Assembly: GCF_002008225.1 (NCBI RefSeq)
Contig: NZ_MRDH01000003.1
Span: 62,001-126,000, forward strand
Length of the DNA stretch: 64,000 bases
Source of the DNA: Agrobacterium salinitolerans
GTDB lineage: Bacteria > Pseudomonadota > Alphaproteobacteria > Rhizobiales > Rhizobiaceae
Direction of reading: 5' to 3'
Shown here piece by piece: positions 55,019 through 62,863 of this stretch (its first letter is position 1; every line of letters begins with the position of its first letter). A model generated the notes under the pieces. It had not been told where the DNA came from, did no database searches, and worked only from the letters and a program-made list of their open reading frames with translations. A program made the position numbers and the translations under genes.

Positions 55019-55905
55019 GGAATGACAAAATCCGTCTTGCGATAGCCCTGGATGTAGAGGAGCGCTGTCAGGTCGCCATGGTCGATACGCATCTGCGCTT
55101 CGGCGGCGACGGCCGGCTTGGCGTGGAGGGCAACGCCTGAACCCGCCACATGCAGCATGCCGAGATCGTTGGCGCCATCGCCGACCGCCATCGCCTCATC
55201 AGGGGAAATGCCAAGCTTTGCGGCAATGTCGTTCAGCGCATCCACCTTGGCCTGTTTGCCGAGAATGGGTTCGGCAACAGTGCCATCAAGCTCGCCATTG
55301 GCTTCGCCCAGCAGATTGGCGCGGTTCTCGTCAAAACCGAGCATGGCGGCGACGCGACCGGTGAAAACGGTGAAGCCGCCGGAAACGAGGGCGGTATAAT
55401 AACCTTTCGCCTTCATGGTGGCGATCAGTTCCCTGCCGCCCGGTGTCAGCGTGATGCGCTTTTCGATGACGTCATCGATAACCGAGACAGGCAGGCCCTT
55501 CAGCAGCGCCACACGTTCCCGCAATGCGGGTTCGAAGGCGATCTCGCCATTCATGGCGCGGGCGGTAATAGCGGAAACTTTTTCCTTCAGCCCGACTTCG
55601 GCGGCCAGCTCGTCAATGCATTCCTGGCCGATCATGGTCGAATCCATGTCGGCGATCAGCAGCTTCTTGCGCCGCTGGTCCTGTTCCTGGATGGCGATAT
55701 CGATCGGTTTTCCGGCAAGCGCGGCGGCAAGAGCGCTGCGCGCCTGTTCGGCTGCGGTGCCGGAGGGCAGGGCGATATCGCAGGCAATGCCATCGGCTAG
55801 CCAGTAGAGGCCCGATGCGTTGACGGCCTTCGCGGCCGCTTCGCCGAGGGCTGGTGTCAGAACAGGATTTGACGGATTGGCGATAAGCGTGGCAACCAGA
55901 GCCAT
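55015..55905 (-). CDS. serB: Phosphoserine phosphatase
   Basis: HAD-family phosphatase making L-serine from phosphoserine. It has 296 residues. An N-terminal non-catalytic domain of about 80 residues precedes motif I DMDSTMIGQECIDE. Motif II is in LVSGGFTVFTG, motif III includes the lysine in LGKQAKVDAL, and motif IV is AVGDGANDLGML. It overlaps the GNAT gene downstream. Its start codon overlaps, in opposite orientation, the start region of miaA. Confidence 0.95.
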   Translation of the reverse strand: MALVATLIANPSNPVLTPALGEAAAKAVNASGLYWLADGIACDIALPSGTAAEQARSALAAALAGKPIDIAIQEQDQRRKKLLIADMDSTMIGQECIDELAAEVGLKEKVSAITARAMNGEIAFEPALRERVALLKGLPVSVIDDVIEKRITLTPGGRELIATMKAKGYYTALVSGGFTVFTGRVAAMLGFDENRANLLGEANGELDGTVAEPILGKQAKVDALNDIAAKLGISPDEAMAVGDGANDLGMLHVAGSGVALHAKPAVAAEAQMRIDHGDLTALLYIQGYRKTDFVIP

Positions 55906-55906
55906 G

Positions 55907-56800
55907 ATGAAAAACCTTGATCAGAATTTTGATGCGATCCTGATAACCGGCCCGACGGCAAGCGGCAAGTCCGCGCTTGCGCTTCGTCTGGCCCGGGAGC
56001 GGGACGGCGTTGTCATCAATGCCGACAGCATGCAGGTTTACGACACGTTGCGGGTGCTGACCGCCCGGCCTTCCGACGACGAAATGGAGGGCGTGCCACA
56101 CTGTCTCTATGGCCATGTGCCTGCTAGTAGCCCCTATTCAACCGGTGAATGGCTGCGCGATATTTCCGGCCTTCTTGCGAATTTGCGGGGTGAGGGGCGT
56201 TTTCCCGTCATCGTCGGCGGCACGGGGCTCTATTTCAAGGCGCTGACCGGCGGCCTCTCCGAGATGCCGGCCATTCCCGACGACATTCGCGAGGGGCTGC
56301 GCTCTCGATTGATCGAAGAGGGAGCGGCAAAGCTTCACGCCGAATTGGTAAGCCGCGATCCGGCCATGGCGGAGATGCTGCAGCCGGGAGACGGTCAGCG
56401 TATCGTCCGGGCACTGGAGGTGCTCGAGGCGACGGGAAAATCGATCCGCGATTTCCAGCGCGCCAGCGGCCCGATGATCGTCGATCCCGACCGGGCGCAG
56501 AAATTCGTCGTTCTGCCGGAGAGGCCGGTGCTGCATGAGCGCATCAACCGCCGTTTCGAGGCGATGATGGACAGCGGTGCGGTGGAGGAGGTGCAGGCGC
56601 TTCTCGCGCTTGATCTTGCACCGGATGCAACGGCGATGAAGGCGATCGGCGTTTCTCAGATAGCCGATATGCTGGCGGGACGCATGAGCCAGGCGGAGGT
56701 GATCGAAAAATCGGCGGCCGCGACCCGGCAATATGCCAAACGGCAGATGACCTGGTTCCGTAACCAGATGGGCGACGACTGGACGCGAATCCAGCCCTGA
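55907..56800 (+). CDS. miaA: tRNA dimethylallyltransferase
   Basis: Adds a dimethylallyl group to A37 of tRNAs reading UNN codons. It has 297 residues. The P-loop is GPTASGKSALA (about 14-24), DSMQVYD carries the catalytic Asp, and VGGTGLYFKAL and QRIVRALEVLEATGKSI are conserved. Two adjacent ATGs (55904 and 55907) are possible. The second is better spaced from AGAG at 55898. It is divergent from serB with essentially no intergenic space. Confidence 0.93.
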   Translation: MKNLDQNFDAILITGPTASGKSALALRLARERDGVVINADSMQVYDTLRVLTARPSDDEMEGVPHCLYGHVPASSPYSTGEWLRDISGLLANLRGEGRFPVIVGGTGLYFKALTGGLSEMPAIPDDIREGLRSRLIEEGAAKLHAELVSRDPAMAEMLQPGDGQRIVRALEVLEATGKSIRDFQRASGPMIVDPDRAQKFVVLPERPVLHERINRRFEAMMDSGAVEEVQALLALDLAPDATAMKAIGVSQIADMLAGRMSQAEVIEKSAAATRQYAKRQMTWFRNQMGDDWTRIQP

Positions 56801-56807
56801 AACGGGC

Positions 56808-58817
56808 CTAGTCCTTGCGGTAGAGGCTGCCGAGCGGCTTCTTCAACAGGCTTTCGCGCAGCGAAGGGCGCGTCTCGCCGGGCGACGGGCCATTCTGGGC
56901 CTGCATCTGGAAACCGGCCTTGCGCAACTCGTTGACTGCGCCGGAAGTGGGGTCCGTCGAAGCGTTTGAGGGCGGCGCAGACAGCGCCCGCCCGGGCAGC
57001 ATGTCCGGGCGATAGGGCTCATACCCCTCAGCTGCGGGCGTTCCCAGTTCACGCTTCCAGCTGTCGATCTCGTCCGTTGCCCGGCTTGGCGGGGCCGGTT
57101 CGGGGAGATCGGAGAAAGCCGCTTCGACGCTTTGCTGGAAACCGGTGATGACGGGTTTCGGCGTGGCGCGCATGCGGGTGACGATATTGTTCAGATCGAC
57201 CGTGTCAGGGGTTTCATGGTTCGTATGGTTGATGGTGCCGCTCGCTTTCGGCAATTTCGCGGTGGCCACGCGGTCGAAACGCATGCGCATCGGCACATTG
57301 ACGGCCTCGCCGAAGGCGATGGCCTCGCCATTGCCGATGGAAGACAGAAAGCTGGTGGTCGAGGTCGAGGCGTTCGGCACGGCGGAGAGAATGATCTTCT
57401 GGTCGATCTCGTTCGACAGCCGCATGGCGAACACGGTCGAGCATTGCGACAGGATGGTCTGGTCCAGCTCGCTTGGCCGCTGGCTGATGACGCCGAGCGA
57501 AATGCCGTATTTGCGGCCTTCCTTGGCGATCTGAGCGATGGATTGCCGGGTAGGGAAAAAGCCGCGCTCGGGGTCGGCGGGCACATAACGGTGCGCTTCC
57601 TCGCAGACGACAAGCATATGCAGCGAGCCGCGCGCCAGCACCGCCAGTTCGAAGGACATGCGGCAGAGGACGGAGACCACCGAATTCACCACTTCGGAGG
57701 GGATGCCGGAAAGCTGGAATACTGAAATCGGCTTGCCTTCCCCGGGAATACGGAAAATATGCGCCACCGTCTCCAGAATGGTGTCGCTGATCGTATTGCT
57801 GGAGAACATGAAATTATAGCGTGTGTCGTTGATGGCCGAGAGGATACGGCCTTTCAGAGAGCGCAGCGCGGGTTTTTCGCTGCGCCCTTCCAGTCGACCG
57901 ATACGCTCGTCGATGAGGGCGAGAAGATCGGCGATGCGGTAGGGCACCGGCGTATCCGGTGTGATCGCGCTCTTGTCAGATGTGCGGCGCACGGCGGAAC
58001 CCTCGGTGCCGCGAAACGCTTTTTTCGCTTCCGGAACGAGGTCGCGAAGGACATCCATTTCTTCCGGCATGGGTTTACGTCCGCGGAAAATTACTTCCGC
58101 AAATTCTTCAAGGCGCATCAGCCAGAAGGGAAGGTCCAGCGTGTCGGTATCGATGACGACGGCATGATCGGGAAAAGCGGCCGCGAATTCATTATGCGGA
58201 TCGAGAATGAGAACGCGTAGTTTCGGGTCGGTCTCGATTGCCTTGTTCAGAAGCAGCGAAACGGCGGTGGTCTTGCCCACGCCCGTCGATCCGACGACGG
58301 CGAAATGTTTGGCGAGCATCTGCGGAATGCTGATGGTGGCGTTGATCGTATCGTCCTGAGTCAGCCTGCCGATGACGCAGCCATCACGCTTGCCGCTGTC
58401 GTAAATCTTGGCAAGATCGCTGGTGCGGATGCGATGCGCCACCGCGCCGAGATAAGGGTAACGGGAGATGCCGGTGGAAAAGCGCTCGCTGCCGTCCTCG
58501 GTGCGATAGACCTCGCCCACCAGCTCAACGTCGATCAGCAGCCTGTTCGGCCTGTCCGCCGCCCAGTATTCTTCACCGGTGCGCATGGCAAAGACGAGGG
58601 CCGCGACACGGCTCGTTCCCATTTCGATGGATATCAGGCGGCCGACAGACCAGAGCTGCGACGCATCGGTGGTGCCCGGTTCGGTTTCGGCCGCAATTGT
58701 GGCCTGCGCACCGTTGCAGGCGATGACGCGGCCGAGCATGCGGTTTGCCGGCTGCTCGCCGGATCGCCGTTCGTTTTCGTCCATGCGGGACGCGTTATGA
58801 GACGTGTCGTTATTCAC
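56808..58817 (-). CDS. HerA-type (DUF87) ATPase
   Basis: Hexameric FtsK/HerA-like ATPase of 669 residues. A HAS-barrel-like N-terminal domain (about 25-150) precedes Walker A VGSTGVGKTTAVS (about 175-187). The Walker B strand is MLVVCEEAH, followed by the arginine-rich sensor region FAMRLSNEIDQKII. HerA proteins pair with NurA nucleases in archaea; bacterial versions have poorly known roles in DNA processing. No nuclease partner is adjacent. The last 150 residues are Pro-rich and probably disordered. The start may be GTG at 58817 or ATG at 58784. Confidence 0.85.
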   Translation of the reverse strand: MNNDTSHNASRMDENERRSGEQPANRMLGRVIACNGAQATIAAETEPGTTDASQLWSVGRLISIEMGTSRVAALVFAMRTGEEYWAADRPNRLLIDVELVGEVYRTEDGSERFSTGISRYPYLGAVAHRIRTSDLAKIYDSGKRDGCVIGRLTQDDTINATISIPQMLAKHFAVVGSTGVGKTTAVSLLLNKAIETDPKLRVLILDPHNEFAAAFPDHAVVIDTDTLDLPFWLMRLEEFAEVIFRGRKPMPEEMDVLRDLVPEAKKAFRGTEGSAVRRTSDKSAITPDTPVPYRIADLLALIDERIGRLEGRSEKPALRSLKGRILSAINDTRYNFMFSSNTISDTILETVAHIFRIPGEGKPISVFQLSGIPSEVVNSVVSVLCRMSFELAVLARGSLHMLVVCEEAHRYVPADPERGFFPTRQSIAQIAKEGRKYGISLGVISQRPSELDQTILSQCSTVFAMRLSNEIDQKIILSAVPNASTSTTSFLSSIGNGEAIAFGEAVNVPMRMRFDRVATAKLPKASGTINHTNHETPDTVDLNNIVTRMRATPKPVITGFQQSVEAAFSDLPEPAPPSRATDEIDSWKRELGTPAAEGYEPYRPDMLPGRALSAPPSNASTDPTSGAVNELRKAGFQMQAQNGPSPGETRPSLRESLLKKPLGSLYRKD

Positions 58818-58987
58818 ATTTTTTCCCGGTACATGCGGATGATCGCGTTGGTTCGGGCAGCATCTGCGCTCTCGAGACTAAAAGATTATGCTTAACAACA
58901 GGTGTATTGGCCGCGTTCGAAAATTTCGCCAAAGTCCGCTTTCGGGCAATAAAAGAAGGCGGCGGTGATTTTTTCCCGCAATATGCG

Positions 58988-59016
58988 TTGACGGCTGGGG
59001 CGTTTGTGGCTAACAC
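58988..59016 (+). promoter_or_regulatory. Probable ilv promoter
   Basis: TTGACG (58988-58993), a 17-base spacer and TAACAC (59011-59016). The predicted transcription start falls at about 59022-59025, at or just before the leader-peptide ATG. Confidence 0.5.
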
Positions 59017-59024
59017 TCCGGCCC

Positions 59025-59081
59025 ATGAAAAATCTTAACGTACTTATCGTGGTGGGACGGCGCATGGGCAGGATGGTGTAA
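59025..59081 (+). CDS. Branched-chain amino acid leader peptide
   Basis: An 18-codon frame, MKNLNVLIVVGRRMGRMV, containing Leu, Val, Leu, Ile, Val, Val near the start and one more Val at the end. It lies upstream of ilvI and precedes an intrinsic terminator. There is no ribosome-binding site before the ATG, and the predicted transcript starts at or very near it, so it is probably translated as a leaderless RNA, as is known for trpL of Sinorhizobium meliloti. Stalling at the Leu/Ile/Val codons when charged tRNAs are scarce would control the terminator. Too short for standard gene calling. Confidence 0.72.
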   Translation: MKNLNVLIVVGRRMGRMV

Positions 59082-59106
59082 CCATCCGGCGAAAGCACCC
59101 ATGCGC
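59060..59106 (+). promoter_or_regulatory. Attenuator stem over the leader-peptide stop
   Basis: A perfect 9-bp stem (59060-59068 with 59098-59106) encloses a second perfect 7-bp hairpin (59071-59077 with 59081-59087) that contains the leader stop codon. A ribosome stalled on the Leu/Ile/Val codons would cover the left arm. The competing antiterminator pairing is not obvious to me. Confidence 0.6.
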
Positions 59107-59112
59107 TGAACG

Positions 59113-59137
59113 AGGCTCCTCTAGGGGCCTTTTTTTA
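59113..59137 (+). terminator. ilv attenuator terminator
   Basis: AGGCTCCT (59113-59120) pairs with AGGGGCCT (59123-59130) with one G-T wobble, followed by seven T residues. It lies 32 bases after the leader-peptide stop and about 65 bases before the ilvI start, the expected place for an attenuator. Confidence 0.75.
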
Positions 59138-59199
59138 TGTCTTCAAACAGGCCCTCGGGCTCCTCGATATCCAAAGCCAAAGCGGGATGGAAACAGGCA

Positions 59200-60993
59200 A
59201 TGACGGATAAGGACAATACGGAAAACAGCAATCGCATGACAGGTGCGGAGATCGTTCTGCAGGCGCTGAAGGACAACGGCGTCGAGCACATCTTCGGTTA
59301 TCCCGGCGGTGCCGTTCTTCCGATTTATGACGAGATTTTCCAGCAGGAAGACATTCAGCACATTCTCGTGCGTCATGAGCAGGGTGCCGGCCACGCGGCC
59401 GAAGGGTATGCCCGCTCCACCGGCAAGGTCGGCGTCATGCTGGTCACCTCCGGCCCTGGCGCGACGAATGCGGTCACCCCGCTTCAGGATGCGCTGATGG
59501 ATTCCATCCCGCTCGTCTGCCTGTCCGGCCAGGTTCCCACCACGCTCATAGGCTCGGACGCGTTCCAGGAATGCGATACCGTCGGCATCACGCGCCCCTG
59601 CACCAAGCACAACTGGCTGGTCAAGGACGTCAACGAGCTGGCCGGCATCATCCATGAGGCTTTCCGCATTGCGCAGACTGGCCGCCCGGGTCCTGTCGTT
59701 GTCGATATTCCGAAGGACATCCAGTTCGCCACCGGCACCTATACGCCGCCTTCCGCCGCCGTTCAGCAGAAGAGCTACAAGCCGAAGGTTCAGGGCGACC
59801 TCAACGCCATCCATGCCGCCATCGAGTTGATGTCCAAGGCAAAGAAGCCGGTTTTCTATACCGGCGGTGGCGTCATCAATTCCGGTCCGGAGGCAACCCG
59901 CCTGCTGCGCGAACTGGTCGAGCTGACCGGTTTCCCGATCACGTCGACGCTGATGGGCCTTGGCGCCTATCCGGCGTCCGGCAAGAACTGGCTCGGCATG
60001 CTGGGCATGCACGGTTCCTACGAAGCCAATATGACGATGCATGATTGCGATGTCATGGTCTGCATCGGCGCGCGTTTCGACGACCGTATTACCGGACGCA
60101 TCAATGCGTTTTCGCCGAATTCCAAGAAGATCCATATCGATATCGATCCGTCTTCGATCAACAAGACCGTTCGTGTCGATGTGCCTGTTATCGGCGATGT
60201 CGGCCATGTCCTGGAAGATATGGTGCGCCTGTGGCGTGCTCTGCCGAAGAAGCCGGAGAAGACGCAGACCGCAGAGTGGTGGTCACAAATCGAGCGCTGG
60301 CGTGCCCGCAACTCCTTCGCCTATAAGAATTCCAACGATGTCATCATGCCGCAATATGCCTTGCAGCGGCTTTACGAAGCGTCGAAGGGTCGCGACACTT
60401 ACATCACGACAGAAGTTGGCCAGCACCAGATGTGGGCCGCGCAGTTCTTCGGCTTCGAGGAGCCGAACCACTGGATGACTTCGGGCGGCCTCGGCACGAT
60501 GGGTTATGGCCTGCCGGCGGCCATCGGCGTGCAGGTCGCGCATCCCGAAGCATTGGTCATCGACATTGCCGGTGACGCCTCGATCCAGATGTGCATTCAG
60601 GAAATGTCCTGCGCCATCCAGTATGGTCTGCCGGTGAAGATCTTCATTCTCAACAACCAGTATATGGGCATGGTGCGGCAATGGCAGCAGCTGCTGCACG
60701 GCAACCGCCTGTCCAACTCCTATACCGAAGCCATGCCTGACTTCGTCAAGCTGGCGGAAGCCTATGGCGCGGTTGGCATGTATTGCGACGATCCGAAGGA
60801 ACTGGACGACAAGATTGCCGAGATGATTGCGGTCAACAAGCCTGTCATCTTCGATTGCCGCGTCGCCAATCTTGCCAATTGCTTCCCGATGATCCCGTCT
60901 GGTAAAGCCCATAACGAGATGCTGTTGCCGGATGAGGCGACGGATGAAGCCGTTGCCAACGCCATTGATGCCAAGGGCCGTCAGCTAGTCTGA
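59200..60993 (+). CDS. ilvI: Acetolactate synthase, large catalytic subunit
   Basis: Thiamine-diphosphate enzyme making acetolactate or acetohydroxybutyrate for Val, Leu and Ile synthesis. From the ATG at 59200 (MTDKDNTENSN) it has 597 residues; the frame extends back to 59137. Motifs include GYPGGAVLPIYDE, RHEQGAGHAAEGYARS with the catalytic Glu, and the ThDP-binding GDASIQMCIQEMSCAIQYGLPVKIFILNN split across about 490-520. It is followed after 19 bases by the regulatory subunit gene. The upstream attenuator points to control by branched-chain amino acids. Confidence 0.96.
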   Translation: MTDKDNTENSNRMTGAEIVLQALKDNGVEHIFGYPGGAVLPIYDEIFQQEDIQHILVRHEQGAGHAAEGYARSTGKVGVMLVTSGPGATNAVTPLQDALMDSIPLVCLSGQVPTTLIGSDAFQECDTVGITRPCTKHNWLVKDVNELAGIIHEAFRIAQTGRPGPVVVDIPKDIQFATGTYTPPSAAVQQKSYKPKVQGDLNAIHAAIELMSKAKKPVFYTGGGVINSGPEATRLLRELVELTGFPITSTLMGLGAYPASGKNWLGMLGMHGSYEANMTMHDCDVMVCIGARFDDRITGRINAFSPNSKKIHIDIDPSSINKTVRVDVPVIGDVGHVLEDMVRLWRALPKKPEKTQTAEWWSQIERWRARNSFAYKNSNDVIMPQYALQRLYEASKGRDTYITTEVGQHQMWAAQFFGFEEPNHWMTSGGLGTMGYGLPAAIGVQVAHPEALVIDIAGDASIQMCIQEMSCAIQYGLPVKIFILNNQYMGMVRQWQQLLHGNRLSNSYTEAMPDFVKLAEAYGAVGMYCDDPKELDDKIAEMIAVNKPVIFDCRVANLANCFPMIPSGKAHNEMLLPDEATDEAVANAIDAKGRQLV

Positions 60994-61012
60994 GCCGGGA
61001 GAGGAAAAGGAC

Positions 61013-61585
61013 ATGAACGCACACCTACAACCCACCGGCTCGGCCTATTTCATCCAGAAGGAAACGGCCGCCGTCGAAAATCACACGCTGTCGGTTCTCG
61101 TCAGCAACGAGCCGGGTGTCCTCGCCCGGGTCATCGGCCTGTTTTCAGGCCGCGGCTACAATATCGAAAGCCTGACGGTTTCGGAAACGGAACATGAGGC
61201 ACATCTGTCGCGCATCACCATCGTCACGCGCGGCACGCCCATCGTGCTGGAGCAGATCAAGGCGCAGCTGGAACGCATCGTTCCGGTGCACCGGGTTCTC
61301 GATCTCACCGTCCGTGCCCGCGAACTCGGGCAGGAACGGCCGATCGAGCGCGAAGTGGCGCTGATCAAGGTTGCCGGCACGGGCGAAGTCCGCGCCGAAG
61401 CGCTGCGGCTTGCCGATGCGTTTCAGGCCAAGGTGGTGGATGCGACGGTGGAGCATTTCATCTTCGAGATCACCGGCAAGTCTTCGAAGATCGATCAGTT
61501 CGTGGCCATCATCAAGCCGCTCGGCCTGATCGAGATTTGCCGCACGGGTATTGCCGCGATGAACCGCGGTTCGCAGGGGATGTGA
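61013..61585 (+). CDS. ilvH: Acetolactate synthase, small regulatory subunit
   Basis: Regulatory subunit of 190 residues giving valine feedback control. The N-terminal ACT domain at about 27-100 begins HTLSVLVSNEPGVLARVIGLFSGRGYNIESL, and the C-terminal half (EVALIKVAG to the end) is typical of IlvH. It follows ilvI with a 19-base gap containing GGAGAGG upstream of the ATG. An intrinsic terminator with a UUCG loop closes the operon 145 bases later. Confidence 0.96.
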   Translation: MNAHLQPTGSAYFIQKETAAVENHTLSVLVSNEPGVLARVIGLFSGRGYNIESLTVSETEHEAHLSRITIVTRGTPIVLEQIKAQLERIVPVHRVLDLTVRARELGQERPIEREVALIKVAGTGEVRAEALRLADAFQAKVVDATVEHFIFEITGKSSKIDQFVAIIKPLGLIEICRTGIAAMNRGSQGM

Positions 61586-61622
61586 GCGACGCAAGCTTGC
61601 GACAGGCTTCTCGCTAAACCGA

Positions 61623-61697
61623 CGTCATCCTCGGGCTTGACCCGAGGATCCATGCCTTCAACGGCTGTGGATCCTCGCCTCAAGGGTGAGGATGACG
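61623..61697. repeat. Intergenic palindromic repeat element (REP/RIME-like)
   Basis: Two 30-base arms (61623-61652 and 61668-61697) form an imperfect long hairpin. The left arm reads CGTCATCCTCGGGCTTGACC and continues symmetrically. This sequence type is scattered between genes of many alphaproteobacteria. Only this copy was seen in the window. Confidence 0.72.
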
Positions 61698-61730
61698 GAT
61701 GAGAGATATTCAACCTTTGTCAGCAGTCTG

Positions 61731-61756
61731 ACCCGCGGTTCGCCGCGGGTTTTTTA
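61731..61756 (+). terminator. Intrinsic terminator after ilvIH
   Basis: A perfect 8-bp stem ACCCGCGG/CCGCGGGT (61731-61738 with 61743-61750), a TTCG tetraloop and a T7 tract. It closes the ilvIH operon after the palindromic repeat. Confidence 0.9.
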
Positions 61757-61779
61757 TGGAATTCGCTTCGCGGATTGAT

Positions 61780-61799
61780 ATTCAACCATATGGTTGACT
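61780..61799. promoter_or_regulatory. ArsR-type operator 1, overlapping the -35 box
   Basis: The perfect 16-bp palindrome TCAACCATATGGTTGA (61782-61797) with flanking ATT. The right arm contains the -35 TTGACT (61794-61799). This palindrome is typical of ArsR regulators paired with SRPBCC proteins. Confidence 0.8.
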
Positions 61800-61821
61800 T
61801 TCTCGGCTGGGACGCTATATT
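61794..61821 (+). promoter_or_regulatory. arsR promoter
   Basis: TTGACT (61794-61799), a 16-base spacer and TATATT (61816-61821; CTATAT in the rhizobial register). The predicted start site at about 61827-61829 coincides with the arsR start codon, giving an mRNA with little or no 5' leader. Confidence 0.7.
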
Positions 61822-61838
61822 CAACAACATGGTTGAAT
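61819..61838. promoter_or_regulatory. ArsR-type operator 2, overlapping -10 and start codon
   Basis: ATTCAAC (61819-61825) and GTTGAAT (61832-61838) around AACATG. Its centre lies 39 bases after that of operator 1. It covers the -10 edge, the transcription start and the ATG at 61829. Confidence 0.72.
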
Positions 61839-62197
61839 TATCCGCTTCACATCTCGACACTGTTTTTCACGCCCTTGGCGACGCAACGCGACGCACGATG
61901 TTGCGCGATCTTTCGCGTGGCGAGCGAACGGTGAGCCAGTTGGCTCAGCCGTTCGAGATATCGCTCGCTGCGGCTTCAAAGCACATCAAGGCGCTGGAAA
62001 ACGCGGGTCTCATCCGCCGCGAGGTGAGGGGGCGTATCCATGTCTGCCGCCTTGCGCCGGAACGGCTGGAAGAAGCGTATGAATGGCTGGATTTCTACCG
62101 GCAGTTCTGGGGCAGCCGCCTCGATATTCTTGAGCAGATGCTCAGGGAGGAAGATCAGGGAAAAATCCCTGCAGATGGAGGAAATGACAATGGCTGA
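61829..62197 (+). CDS. ArsR-family transcriptional regulator
   Basis: Winged-helix repressor of 122 residues from the ATG at 61829. The core HALGDATRRTMLRDLSRGERTVSQLAQPFEISLAAASKHIKALENAGLI lies at about 12-60. There are no metal-binding cysteine pairs, so it is of the SRPBCC-coupled rather than the metal-sensing type. An upstream in-frame ATG at 61775 would put both operators inside the gene and is rejected. There is no Shine-Dalgarno sequence. The end overlaps the SRPBCC gene by 8 bases. Confidence 0.9.
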   Translation: MVELSASHLDTVFHALGDATRRTMLRDLSRGERTVSQLAQPFEISLAAASKHIKALENAGLIRREVRGRIHVCRLAPERLEEAYEWLDFYRQFWGSRLDILEQMLREEDQGKIPADGGNDNG

Positions 62198-62723
62198 TAT
62201 TGCAATGCCTGAAACCTATGGCCGTCTCGTCGAGCCGACCACCTTAAAGATCGAACGGCTGCTACCGGGGCCGATCGAGCGGGTATGGGCCTATCTGACA
62301 CAAAGCGAGCTTCGCCGCCGCTGGCTGGCTTCCGGTGAAATGCGGCTTGCGCCAGATGCGCCGTTCGAACTCGTCTGGCGTAACGATGAGCTTTCCGACC
62401 CGCCGGGCCATCGCCCGGAAGGCTTTTCCGAAGAGGAAAAGATGGCGTCCCGCATCATTACCGTCGTTCCACCGCATCGCCTTGTCTTCAGTTGGGGCGA
62501 GGGCGGAGAGGTGTCAATCGAGCTTCAGGCTCTGGGCAAGGATGTGCTTCTGACGCTTACTCATCGCCGGCTGGTTGGCAGGAAGACCAAGCTCGATGTC
62601 AGCGCCGGCTGGCATGTGCATCTCGATATTCTCGCCGCCCGTCTTCAGGAAAAGGAACCGGCACCTTTCTGGGATACGTGGCTGGCGTTGAAAGAGGAAT
62701 ACGAACCCCGCATACCGTCATAA
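62190..62723 (+). CDS. SRPBCC (AHSA1-like) domain protein
   Basis: START/Bet v1-fold protein of 177 residues from the ATG at 62190, with GGAGG 8 bases upstream. Typical pattern: TLKIERLLPGPIERVWAYLTQSELRRRWLASGEM at about 18-51, GHRPEGFSEEEKMASRI, and the C-terminal GWHVHLDILAARL. Such proteins bind hydrophobic ligands, and the Aha1-like name does not imply an Hsp90 role here. It is translationally coupled to the ArsR gene, so ligand sensing and control are probably linked. Confidence 0.88.
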   Translation: MADIAMPETYGRLVEPTTLKIERLLPGPIERVWAYLTQSELRRRWLASGEMRLAPDAPFELVWRNDELSDPPGHRPEGFSEEEKMASRIITVVPPHRLVFSWGEGGEVSIELQALGKDVLLTLTHRRLVGRKTKLDVSAGWHVHLDILAARLQEKEPAPFWDTWLALKEEYEPRIPS

Positions 62724-62745
62724 AGCCCCGGGTACTATTTGACCG

Positions 62746-62767
62746 ACGGCGCGGCTTGCCGCGCCGT
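62746..62767. terminator. GC hairpin after the ArsR-SRPBCC operon
   Basis: A 10-bp perfect inverted repeat (62746-62755 with 62758-62767) located 22 bases after the stop, with a very short loop and no real T-tract. It may end transcription weakly or protect the 3' end. Confidence 0.45.
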
Positions 62768-62863
62768 TATTGCGGTTTCGAAAGCTGGCGGTTCCCGGTT
62801 CTCACATTCCGATTCAACCGCTTCAGAGCCTGATTCCGAAATGCCTGCTAAGGCCCTGTTGCG

